From NCBI GenBank assembly GCA_002748225.1, contig PDRU01000141.1, positions 1-11,137 on the forward strand: a stretch of 11,137 nt of DNA, written 5' to 3'. Made by a program: the position numbers and the translations under genes. Below the pieces are notes generated by a model. It saw only the letters and a program-made list of their open reading frames with translations. It searched no databases and was not told the origin of the DNA. Below, in pieces: positions 1-5,944 of the stretch. The DNA comes from Spirochaetales bacterium. GTDB lineage: Bacteria > Spirochaetota > Spirochaetia > DSM-2461. Positions within the stretch are counted from its first letter, which is position 1; the number at the start of each line of letters is the position of its first letter.

Positions 1-3
1 TAG

Positions 4-855
4 ATGGAAGAGAACTGGGCGCTGCGATTAAAAGCTCATGAACACACCCTTACCAGGACAGAACAGAATCTTGTTGATTTCATCAACAGGAATCCTGAAA
101 TTGTTGAACGTGCCACATTAAAAGAGCTCTGTGATATTACCAATATCAGTAAACCCGTTATAATCAGGTGCTACAAAAAACTTCAATACAACGATTTTCA
201 CGACTTTCAGACAGCTGTTCTGGAGTTTTATTCCTCGCACATAGATTCTCTTGTGGCTTCAAACAGAATGAGGAAGAGGGTGGGGGATATAAGCAGCCTC
301 ATAAGCGAGGCTGTTAATGTAGACGTTAAATCTCTGGAGAGGCTGGAGCGTTCACTTTCCACCGAAGATTTGCAGTCCATCAGTTATCAGATGCACGAGG
401 CGGAGATAATATATTTAATAGGCGAGGGGACGGGGTTTTATCCCGCGCACTATCTCTGCCAGAGGCTCCGGCGCTACGGACTGCGTTCAGTGCTTGTTGA
501 ACAGGATTATCAACACCGTCCGGATATGATCTATCCGGCCCGGAAAAACGACCTGATTATCCTTTTTCATTACAGTGACAGCGCGCACTGGCTTCAGCCT
601 TTTTTCACCCATATCAGCAGAAAAGGAATTAAATCCATCCTTTTCTCGGGAACTATTCATCCGGACTTTGTGCCTGCGGTGTCACAATTTATTCATATTC
701 CGCGGGGAGCGGTTAATTTTAAGAACAGCATGGCCGTTCCCATGCATTTAGCTAACCAGCTGCTGCTTTCGTATGAATTAATTTACCGTGATGAAGTTGA
801 TGATATGCTTAAGGAACTGGAAACTTCCCGAATGAACTGGGATCGGGATGTATAA
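4..855 (+). CDS. RpiR-family transcriptional regulator (HTH + SIS domain)
   Basis: This 283-aa protein has the RpiR/MurR layout. An N-terminal helix-turn-helix spans about residues 16-74: LTRTEQNLVDFI, then ATLKELCDITNISKPVIIRCYKKL, then FHDFQ, matching the family pattern of eLA, vS.atIvRf.kkLG and gF. A C-terminal SIS domain spans about 125-262. Such proteins are cytosolic regulators of sugar or sugar-phosphate genes whose SIS domain binds a phosphorylated effector. The SIS ligand loops are divergent: IGEGTGFYPAHY (139-150) and LFHYSDSAH (187-195) replace the usual GxGxS and SYSG-like serine motifs, so the effector may be unusual. A stop codon (TAG, 1-3) abuts the ATG, so the protein cannot start further upstream in this frame; the upstream gene and the ribosome-binding site lie outside the window. 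The stop is 29 nt from the binding-protein ATG, so it probably controls the transporter that follows. The family call is solid; the target and effector are inferred. Confidence 0.9.
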   Translation: MEENWALRLKAHEHTLTRTEQNLVDFINRNPEIVERATLKELCDITNISKPVIIRCYKKLQYNDFHDFQTAVLEFYSSHIDSLVASNRMRKRVGDISSLISEAVNVDVKSLERLERSLSTEDLQSISYQMHEAEIIYLIGEGTGFYPAHYLCQRLRRYGLRSVLVEQDYQHRPDMIYPARKNDLIILFHYSDSAHWLQPFFTHISRKGIKSILFSGTIHPDFVPAVSQFIHIPRGAVNFKNSMAVPMHLANQLLLSYELIYRDEVDDMLKELETSRMNWDRDV

Positions 856-856
856 T
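826..856 (+). promoter_or_regulatory. Possible internal promoter (-10) with a 6-bp inverted repeat before the transporter gene
   Basis: A perfect TATAAT (851-856) overlaps the rpiR-like stop codon and ends 28 nt before the binding-protein ATG, leaving room for a short leader with its ribosome-binding site. Just upstream is an inverted repeat, TCCCGA (826-831) and TCGGGA (843-848), with an 11-nt spacer. No good -35 hexamer is present 16-18 nt upstream. The repeat lies inside the coding sequence of the regulator, so it could be chance. If real, it would let the transporter be transcribed separately, with the repeat as a candidate operator for the regulator. Weak evidence. Confidence 0.3.
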
Positions 857-871
857 ATCGGAATTGTTTAT

Positions 872-878
872 GAGGAGG
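872..878 (+). promoter_or_regulatory. Strong ribosome-binding site fixing the binding-protein start
   Basis: GAGGAGG lies 6 nt upstream of the ATG at 885. This argues against the in-frame TTG at 864 as the start, because that start would place the Shine-Dalgarno sequence inside the coding region. Confidence 0.8.
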
Positions 879-884
879 AAAATC

Positions 885-2171
885 ATGACAATGAGAAAGA
901 TGGTAATGCTTGCAGCAGTATTACTTCTGGCAGCTAATTTTGCTGTTTTTGCTGCCGGGCAGCCTGAGGTTAAAGAAGATGTGACAATTCAGATCGCATT
1001 TCCGGTCGCGGTAGACGCACCCATAGTCGATATGTTTAACGGTTATGCGGATGAGTTTATGGCGGAACACCCCAATGTAACCATAGAACCGGTTTATGCC
1101 GGCGGTTACACCGATGTAAAAACCATGATTCAGACCACCATAGACGGAGGCGGTAAAGCCCCCGCTCTTGCGGTTATGCTGGCCACAGATCTTTTTGATC
1201 TGGCTAACGCTCAGTATGTTGTGCCAATGACAGACTTTGTCAAAAAAATGAAGGGCTCAGATAAATATCTGGACGATTTCCTCCCGGCTTTTATGGCCAA
1301 TTCCTATTACATGGACGAGCTCTACAGCCTGCCGTTCCAGAGAAGCGCGGTTGTTCTTTACTACAACGCGGACATGATTTCCGAAGCCGGACTTCCTGTT
1401 CCTTCAGACTGGGCTTCACTGGCAAAAACGGCTTCCGCATTAACAACTGCGGACCGGTGGGGAATTGAATGGCCTTCCGGCTGGCCGTATTGGCTCTTCC
1501 AGCCCCTTGCTCTGGGCGCGGGACAGAACATTGTCGGCGAGAGCGATACCCAGGTGTTCTTTGATTCACCGGAAGTAATTGAAGCGATTGAATTCTATAT
1601 AGCACTCTCGGAAAAATACAAAGCAATGCCCGCAGGTGTTCAGGGCTCATGGGGCAATGTTGTGCCGAACTTTGTTTCCGGTAATACAGCCATGATAGTT
1701 CACAGTTCCGGCTCTCTTTCCAAAATTCTCTCCCAGGCCGATTTCGACGTAGGCGTTATGGGAGTACCCGGAAAAACATCCGGTTCCTACAGCGTCCCGG
1801 GCGGCGGTAACATTTACATGACTCCCGGACTCAGCGATGCTGAAGCTCTGGCGGCTTTTCAGTTTGCCGTTTTCATGACCGACCCTGCCAGGGCCGCGGA
1901 ATTCTCTGTTGCAACCGGTTATATTGCACCCAGAAAATCAGCATTTGACGATACAGCCCTGAAAACCTACGCGGCTGAAAATCCTCAGGTTATGATGGTG
2001 AAAGACGTACTGGCTGATGCGGGTAAAGAGTTCTCGCTCCAGAACCTTGGACAAATTCGGAATATCTTCCACAGTTATCTGCAGAAAGCCTATAACAAGG
2101 AACTTTCTCCTGCGGCTGCAATGAAAGCAGCTCAGAAAGAAGCCGATGAGGCACTCGCAGATTTCCGGTAA
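885..2171 (+). CDS. ABC transporter extracellular solute-binding protein (family 1, CUT1/UgpB-like)
   Basis: This is a 428-aa exported binding protein that captures solute outside the inner membrane and hands it to the two permeases encoded downstream. Residues 1-24 form a signal peptide: charged MTMRK, a hydrophobic core (VMLAAVLLLAANFAVF), and cleavage near VFA-AGQ. There is no lipobox cysteine, so it is probably a soluble periplasmic protein. The mature part begins GQPEVKEDVTIQIAF, typical of spirochaete binding proteins. Family-1 landmarks are the GGYTDVKTMIQTTIDGGGKAP block (73-93), DLFDLANAQYVVPMTDFV, and LPFQRSAVVLYYNADMISEAGLP (149-171), which resembles the LPF..S..VLYYN region of UgpB-type proteins. 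Length is normal for the family. The ATG at 885 is chosen for its GAGGAGG site and because the signal peptide then starts properly. The UgpB likeness hints at glycerol-3-phosphate or a sugar, but family-1 proteins bind many ligands and the cargo stays open. Confidence 0.92.
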   Translation: MTMRKMVMLAAVLLLAANFAVFAAGQPEVKEDVTIQIAFPVAVDAPIVDMFNGYADEFMAEHPNVTIEPVYAGGYTDVKTMIQTTIDGGGKAPALAVMLATDLFDLANAQYVVPMTDFVKKMKGSDKYLDDFLPAFMANSYYMDELYSLPFQRSAVVLYYNADMISEAGLPVPSDWASLAKTASALTTADRWGIEWPSGWPYWLFQPLALGAGQNIVGESDTQVFFDSPEVIEAIEFYIALSEKYKAMPAGVQGSWGNVVPNFVSGNTAMIVHSSGSLSKILSQADFDVGVMGVPGKTSGSYSVPGGGNIYMTPGLSDAEALAAFQFAVFMTDPARAAEFSVATGYIAPRKSAFDDTALKTYAAENPQVMMVKDVLADAGKEFSLQNLGQIRNIFHSYLQKAYNKELSPAAAMKAAQKEADEALADFR

Positions 2172-2186
2172 TTCAGCATATTAATC

Positions 2187-2227
2187 AGACTGTAGAGAAT
2201 CCTCTCCCTTAGGGTTCTCTACGGTCT
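2187..2227 (+). promoter_or_regulatory. Long intercistronic RNA hairpin between binding-protein and permease genes
   Basis: AGACTGTAGAGAATCCT (2187-2203) pairs with AGGGTTCTCTACGGTCT (2211-2227) around a 7-nt loop (CTCCCTT), giving 17 base pairs with two G-U wobbles. It starts 15 nt after the binding-protein stop codon. No U-tract follows, so it does not look like a factor-independent terminator. Stable hairpins in this position are known in ABC-importer operons (for example the malE-malF intergenic region) to protect the upstream mRNA, so that binding protein is made in excess over permease. That role is inferred here; the pairing is read directly. Confidence 0.75.
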
Positions 2228-2236
2228 TTGGAGACC
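2223..2236 (+). promoter_or_regulatory. Alternative short hairpin covering the permease ribosome-binding site
   Basis: GGTCT (2223-2227) can pair with AGACC (2232-2236) around the loop TTGG. This takes up part of the Shine-Dalgarno sequence GGAGA (2230-2234) of the permease ATG at 2240. The GGTCT arm is also the outer end of the 17-bp hairpin, so the two structures are mutually exclusive. The long hairpin should win and leave the site open. The pairing is seen; any regulatory role is inference. Confidence 0.4.
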
Positions 2237-2239
2237 CAA

Positions 2240-3118
2240 ATGAACAGAAAAGGACGAGTTATAACTCCGTACCTTCTGATTCTCCCCACTCTGATCTTTG
2301 TTATTATTTTTACCATTTATCCGACGATCAGCAGTGTTATAGGGAGCTTGTATAAACAGAGGCTCAACATACCGAAGTTCAGAGAACCGGTATTTCATGG
2401 ATTTGGAAATTATCAGGAACTTTTCAGCAGTCCGGAGTTCCTCATGATTCTCAGAAACACCATTACCTATGTTGTTATTCTGGTGCCCATTACAGTTATT
2501 GCCGCGCTTTTTTTTGCCATGTGGCTCAGAAAGCCGCGTTTTGCAAAGCTGCGCATTGCCATATTTCATCCGGCTATTCTGCCCATGGTTTCAGCCGCGA
2601 CGATCTGGCTGTTTTTTCTGACCCCCGACTACGGTCTGTTCAACGCTTTCCTTCGGTTTTTCGGGTATTCCGGAGCTGAGAACTGGGTCAGTAATCCGAA
2701 TATGGCATTAGGGGCACTGATTGTGGTTGCGTTCTGGAAGGACGCCGGGTTCTATATGATCTACTATCTGGCAGGCATACAGAACCTTCCGGAAGATGTT
2801 TATGAAGCACTGAAACTGGAAGGAGCCCGGCCCATAACGGTCCTTTTCCGTTTTACACTGCCGCTGCTCAGACGTACAACGCTCTTTGTAACCACTGTAG
2901 CGGTAATAGGGGCATTCCGGAATGTGGATCACATATTCATTATGACATCGGGCGGACCCAGCGGCAGCAGTACACTGCTTCTCTATGAACTGTGGCAGGT
3001 AAGGTTTGATCAGCTGAATATGGGGCATGCCTCGGCCATTACGGTTATTCTTGTGGTAATTCTGCTGACGTTTACCATTACGAACTTTCTGTTTCAGGAA
3101 CATAAGGAGGCCTCATAA
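2240..3118 (+). CDS. ABC transporter permease, CUT1 family (UgpA-like)
   Basis: This is a 292-aa inner-membrane permease, one half of the import channel. About six hydrophobic segments are visible, beginning near residues 9-30 (PYLLILPTLIFVIIFTIYP) and ending near 266-285. The EAA loop that docks the cytoplasmic ATPase is EALKLEGARPITVLFRFTLP (189-208), with the conserved glycine and the proline after it. The stretch FRNVDHIFIMTSGGPSGSSTLLLYELW (226-252) is close to the corresponding UgpA region. The ATG at 2240 is preferred over the upstream in-frame TTG (2228), because GGAGA at 2230-2234 is correctly spaced for the ATG. It ends in TAATG, sharing one base with the next permease gene, so the two are likely translationally coupled. 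Family certain, substrate unknown. Confidence 0.93.
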   Translation: MNRKGRVITPYLLILPTLIFVIIFTIYPTISSVIGSLYKQRLNIPKFREPVFHGFGNYQELFSSPEFLMILRNTITYVVILVPITVIAALFFAMWLRKPRFAKLRIAIFHPAILPMVSAATIWLFFLTPDYGLFNAFLRFFGYSGAENWVSNPNMALGALIVVAFWKDAGFYMIYYLAGIQNLPEDVYEALKLEGARPITVLFRFTLPLLRRTTLFVTTVAVIGAFRNVDHIFIMTSGGPSGSSTLLLYELWQVRFDQLNMGHASAITVILVVILLTFTITNFLFQEHKEAS

Positions 3119-3930
3119 TGAAGAAACGTCTTTTTATGTTACTGGGTATATTAATTGCCCTGTTATGGTCCGTACCGCTTATCTGGGCGCTTATTGCTTC
3201 ATTCAGACCTCTGGGCGAGCCCTTTACACGGGGACATGTCTGGTTCGGCAGTTCATTAAGCTTTGCGAACTATCTGAAGGCCTTTTCTCTGGCACCCTTC
3301 CTGCTGTATTTCCGCAATACAGTTCTTCTGGTGCTGTTAATTCTTCTGGTACAGCTGGTTACCAGCAGTCTTGCAGGGTTTGCTTTCGCGTTTTACCGCT
3401 TTAAGGGCGACAAAATTCTTTTCACTGTTATTCTGACTCAGATGATGATTCCCACGGTTGCTCTTCTGGTACCGAATTTTCAAACTATCCGGTTTCTTGG
3501 TCTCTATAATACCATTCCGGCAATGGCCATTCCTTTCTGGGGAAGCGCGTTTGGAACCTTTCTTTTAAGGCAGAATTTTCTGAGCATACCCCGTGATTAC
3601 GGGGACGCGGCACTTGTTGACGGCTGCAGCTGGTTTAAAATCCTTCGGCATATTTATGTTCCCATGTCAGTTCCTTCCATCATTGCGTTTTCAATTTCGT
3701 CCATTAACTGGCACTGGAACAGTCTGCTGTGGCCTTTAATTGTAACACAGAGCGATTCCGCCAGGCCCCTGACTGCCGGACTGGCCCGGTTTACTCAACT
3801 GGGAGAAATTGGCGCGCAGTGGGGACTGATGTCAGCCGCAACCTTGATTGTTGCTTTTCCGCTGCTTCTGCTCTTTTTGATATTCCAGAAGCGGTTTATG
3901 GAAGGCTATATGAATTCAGGAATTAAATAA
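3118..3930 (+). CDS. ABC transporter permease, CUT1 family (UgpE-like)
   Basis: This 270-aa inner-membrane protein is the partner of the preceding permease. About six membrane segments can be traced: 5-26, 68-90, 101-122, 133-152, 185-205 and 236-256. The EAA-type loop reads DAALVDGCSWFKILRHIYVP (163-182), and WNSLLWPLIVTQSDSARPLTAGL (200-222) is typical of the second permease in CUT1 systems. The start ATG overlaps the upstream stop by one base (TAATG) and is preceded by AAGGAGG at 3104-3110 with 7-nt spacing. Its own stop overlaps the next ATG in the same way. No nucleotide-binding subunit is encoded here, so the importer must use an ATPase from elsewhere, perhaps a shared MsiK-type one or one just outside the window. 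Confidence 0.93.
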   Translation: MKKRLFMLLGILIALLWSVPLIWALIASFRPLGEPFTRGHVWFGSSLSFANYLKAFSLAPFLLYFRNTVLLVLLILLVQLVTSSLAGFAFAFYRFKGDKILFTVILTQMMIPTVALLVPNFQTIRFLGLYNTIPAMAIPFWGSAFGTFLLRQNFLSIPRDYGDAALVDGCSWFKILRHIYVPMSVPSIIAFSISSINWHWNSLLWPLIVTQSDSARPLTAGLARFTQLGEIGAQWGLMSAATLIVAFPLLLLFLIFQKRFMEGYMNSGIK

Positions 3931-4418
3931 TGAGTGAAATAACATGGAAATGGAACGATCCGGGCCATCTGGAAGCGCACCGGAAGGAATTTGTCCGGCC
4001 GGTGGAAGAAATTCTTAAGGAGCTCTCCGGTATTCTCAGCGGGAAAAAGAGAGCTGCCGGAGAGAAACTGCACAAAGACTTCACCCTCTCTGCTCCAACA
4101 GGCCGGACGGGTCTTATTGAACTTCCCGCTGAAGGATTCAGCCCGTTCTGGGCATACCGCAAGGGACGCAGTATTCCCTCACACCTCTGTCTGGGTAAAA
4201 AAACTCTGACAAACATGGTGTGTCTCTGGGGATGGTGGGAGAGTGAATCGGTATTTATTATCCATACACTTTATCCCGGCGGAACTGCGCCCCGGGAAAT
4301 CCATGACCCTGCCCTCAGTCTGGAAGAACTTTCCGAGGCCGTTGCTTTCTGGAGTACCCATGCCATCATTACCGAAGAAGGAGAATATGATGTCCAACCC
4401 TGTGATCACCCGGCTTGA
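3930..4418 (+). CDS. Uncharacterised 162-aa soluble protein in the transporter operon
   Basis: I do not recognise this protein. It has no signal peptide and no membrane segment, so it is probably cytosolic. The N-terminal third is charged and helical-looking (about 1-48: DPGHLEAHRKEFVRPVEEIL, then a Lys/Arg-rich GKKRAAGEK). The C-terminal two thirds is rich in aromatics and strand-like: FSPFWAYRKGRSIPSHLCLGKK, LWGWWESESVFIIHTLYPG, and APREIHDP (120-127), then a helix ELSEAVAFWSTHAI. The Trp, His, Arg and Asp in these blocks look like family-conserved or active-site residues, but that is a guess without an alignment. Its ATG overlaps the permease stop (TAATG), and its 3' end overlaps the HAD gene by 29 nt. 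That argues it is a real, translated gene whose product acts with the transporter or hydrolase. Confidence 0.8.
   Translation: MSEITWKWNDPGHLEAHRKEFVRPVEEILKELSGILSGKKRAAGEKLHKDFTLSAPTGRTGLIELPAEGFSPFWAYRKGRSIPSHLCLGKKTLTNMVCLWGWWESESVFIIHTLYPGGTAPREIHDPALSLEELSEAVAFWSTHAIITEEGEYDVQPCDHPA
4378..4383 (+). promoter_or_regulatory. Ribosome-binding site fixing the HAD hydrolase start inside the upstream gene
   Basis: AAGGAG lies 6 nt before the ATG at 4390 and only 3 nt before the adjacent in-frame ATG at 4387. The second ATG is therefore the better start. The open frame extends further upstream to 4243, but nothing supports a start there. Confidence 0.65.
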
Positions 4419-5088
4419 TATTGACTGGATAAAACAGAATGTCGAGCTGGACTCACCTGAGGCGCTTGTCCTTTTTGACATAGACAGCACTATTATGAAC
4501 ACGGCTCCGAGGAATTATGCCATTCTGGAAGAGGCTGCCAGAGAATTCGAATTCCTGCGGGGAATAACCGGCGAGGTAAACCTGGAGCATATGGGGTGGA
4601 ATATCTGCGATGACGTTAAAAGTGTTCGTAATCTGAGTAAAGAACAAATTGACTGTCTTTATGATTTCTGGGAGAAACGCTTCTTCTTCGATCCCTGGAT
4701 TGGCTATGATATTCCCTACGAAGGCGTCAGGGAACTTCTTCACTGGCTTCATCAGCAGTGCCGCATTGTTTATCTGACGGGGCGGGACAGTGAATATATG
4801 GAAGACGGAACCATTTCTTCATTTATTGAACACAAGCTGCCCAACGATGAAAAAACAACCTTTCTGTTTAAACCGTCGAAGGATATTCCAGACCTTTCAT
4901 TTAAACAGGAGGCCTTTGAATATATCCGGAAGCTGGGCCGGGTGGTACTTGCTATTGAAAATGAGCCTGCCAATGCCAATGCAATGCACAAGGCATTCCC
5001 CGATGCGGTAATAGGACTGATTCAGACAATTACCGCACCGAACCCGGCCGCTCCGCATAAGGAAATTTTTCTGTTTGAAACGTATTAG
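4390..5088 (+). CDS. HAD-superfamily hydrolase (likely phosphatase)
   Basis: This 232-aa cytosolic protein has the HAD motifs in order. Motif I is LFDIDST (28-34), with nucleophile Asp30 and acid/base Asp32. Motif II is VYLTGRD (127-133), with Thr130. A motif III lysine lies in FLFKPSKD (158-165). A motif IV-like acidic patch is AIENEPANA (188-196). The roughly 90 residues between motifs I and II (helical, with NICDDVK and FWEKRFFFDPWIGYD) would form a C1-type cap giving specificity. HAD enzymes with DxDST are usually phosphomonoester phosphatases. In this operon it may dephosphorylate the imported compound or a metabolite sensed by the RpiR-like regulator; that link is inferred. Motif IV has Glu-Asn-Glu where many members have Asp-Asp, which is tolerated in several subfamilies. 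It overlaps the 162-aa gene by 29 nt. Confidence 0.85.
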   Translation: MSNPVITRLDIDWIKQNVELDSPEALVLFDIDSTIMNTAPRNYAILEEAAREFEFLRGITGEVNLEHMGWNICDDVKSVRNLSKEQIDCLYDFWEKRFFFDPWIGYDIPYEGVRELLHWLHQQCRIVYLTGRDSEYMEDGTISSFIEHKLPNDEKTTFLFKPSKDIPDLSFKQEAFEYIRKLGRVVLAIENEPANANAMHKAFPDAVIGLIQTITAPNPAAPHKEIFLFETY

Positions 5089-5104
5089 CCGCAGAAAACC
5101 GGCT
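5087..5104. terminator. Possible weak bidirectional terminator between convergent operons
   Basis: AGCCG (5087-5091) and CGGCT (5100-5104) form a 5-bp stem with an 8-nt loop, placed exactly between the two convergent stop codons. On the + strand it is followed by TAACTTTTC, on the - strand by AATACGTTTC, so neither side has a full U-tract. It is the only candidate in the 15-nt gap. Confidence 0.35.
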
Positions 5105-5943
5105 TAACTTTTCTTGAATTCAATAACCCAGGATGTCCCGGTTCCTATGTTATAGGCTTTGGCAAAATTCCCCTGGTTTATGGCCACAGCCATGCGCAGC
5201 AGTGAATTCACATAAATAACAGGCTCTGAAATATAGACATCCGCAAAAGATTTTCCATAGGGAATTTTGTTATTGTAAATAAGGCGTCCGTCATTGCGAA
5301 TTTCTATTTCCACCCTGTCTCCGTATTCAAATCCCAAAGCAAGAAAGTCTTCCCGGAGTATGTTCGTCCAGAGACTGCCGAAACGGATATCAAGAATATC
5401 AATACTGCCCCTAATGGAGGTTTTGGTTTTGATAACCTTGCCAAGTTCCAGCTCTTCCACTTCTTCAACGGGCAGTTCATCGCCCACTTCTTCAAAAGAA
5501 ATGGCACCGGAGGCCAGCTTGGCACCGGTAAACGCGTATACATCCCTTCCGTGGAAGGTGTGGGAAAACTCGGTGTTCTGCCTGCGGTGCTTTGATTCCG
5601 CAATTTCGCGGACAGCGGTAATGCCGATGTATTTCTTTAAATGACAGAGTGTGCCGTTGTCGGGGGTTACAATATATTTGCCGTCGGAGGTTTGCGCCAC
5701 AACACTTTTGCGTGTTGTTCCCACACCCGGATCCACAACTGATACAAACACTGTTCCTTTCGGCCAGTATTCAATTGCCTGAAAGAGCCGGTAAGAGGCC
5801 TCCCAGATATTGTAGGGCTGAATATCATGAGAGAGATTGTGCACCTTCAGTTCCCTGTCAACTTCCAGGGCAACACCCAGCATTGCGGCTACCGCACCGT
5901 CAGCTAAACCAAAATCAGACTGTAAAACAAGTAAATTACTCAA
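5104..5943 (-). CDS. SAM hydroxide adenosyltransferase (SAM hydrolase, DUF62), copy 2
   Basis: This 279-aa cytosolic enzyme is expected to hydrolyse S-adenosylmethionine to adenosine and methionine. The N-terminal domain starts LLVLQSDFG with the SAM-ribose aspartate (Asp10) and carries the signature WPKGTVFVSVVDPGVGT (60-76), TPDNG (93-97) and FHGRD (130-134). The Asp-Arg-His triad that activates water in characterised DUF62 enzymes is present as Asp71, Arg78 and His131; fluorinases and chlorinases of the fold lack that triad. The C-terminal beta domain ends with VNSLLRMAVAINQGNFAKAYNIG, the adenine-side loop. Translation starts at TTG (5943): AAGGTG lies 7 nt upstream, no ATG fits, and the family start falls exactly here. 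It begins 1 nt after the stop of its paralog, so the two are co-translated. Some members are annotated as halogenases, but the triad argues against that. Confidence 0.92.
   Translation of the reverse strand: MSNLLVLQSDFGLADGAVAAMLGVALEVDRELKVHNLSHDIQPYNIWEASYRLFQAIEYWPKGTVFVSVVDPGVGTTRKSVVAQTSDGKYIVTPDNGTLCHLKKYIGITAVREIAESKHRRQNTEFSHTFHGRDVYAFTGAKLASGAISFEEVGDELPVEEVEELELGKVIKTKTSIRGSIDILDIRFGSLWTNILREDFLALGFEYGDRVEIEIRNDGRLIYNNKIPYGKSFADVYISEPVIYVNSLLRMAVAINQGNFAKAYNIGTGTSWVIEFKKS
5729..5770. repeat. Near-identical 42-nt block shared by the two DUF62 genes (copy in the promoter-distal gene)
   Basis: This block matches 6579-6620 with only three mismatches, including a 24-nt identical run (5744-5767 versus 6594-6617). 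It encodes the WPKGTVFVSVVDPG core. Identity at wobble positions here exceeds that in the rest of the pair and points to duplication, with conversion or strong constraint in the core. Confidence 0.8.
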
Positions 5944-5944
5944 T

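Noticed and set aside
864..884. TTG at 864 as the start of the solute-binding protein, adding seven residues
   Set aside because: The strong GAGGAGG site falls inside that extension and is correctly placed for the ATG at 885, which also gives a normal signal peptide.
2187..2230. Factor-independent terminator after the solute-binding protein gene
   Set aside because: The stem is strong but is followed by TTGGAG and not by a run of T, and the permease genes downstream clearly belong to the same operon.
4243..4389. Longer 281-aa form of the HAD hydrolase starting at 4243
   Set aside because: The extra sequence lies out of frame inside the 162-aa gene, has no ribosome-binding site and no HAD-like content; the AAGGAG-supported ATG at 4390 fits the family start.
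3930..4418. The 162-aa protein as a toxin of the barnase/RelE-like fold with the HAD protein as partner
   Set aside because: The IIHTLYPG stretch vaguely recalls strands of such RNases, but no catalytic set could be matched, and the location in a transporter operon does not suggest a toxin-antitoxin pair.
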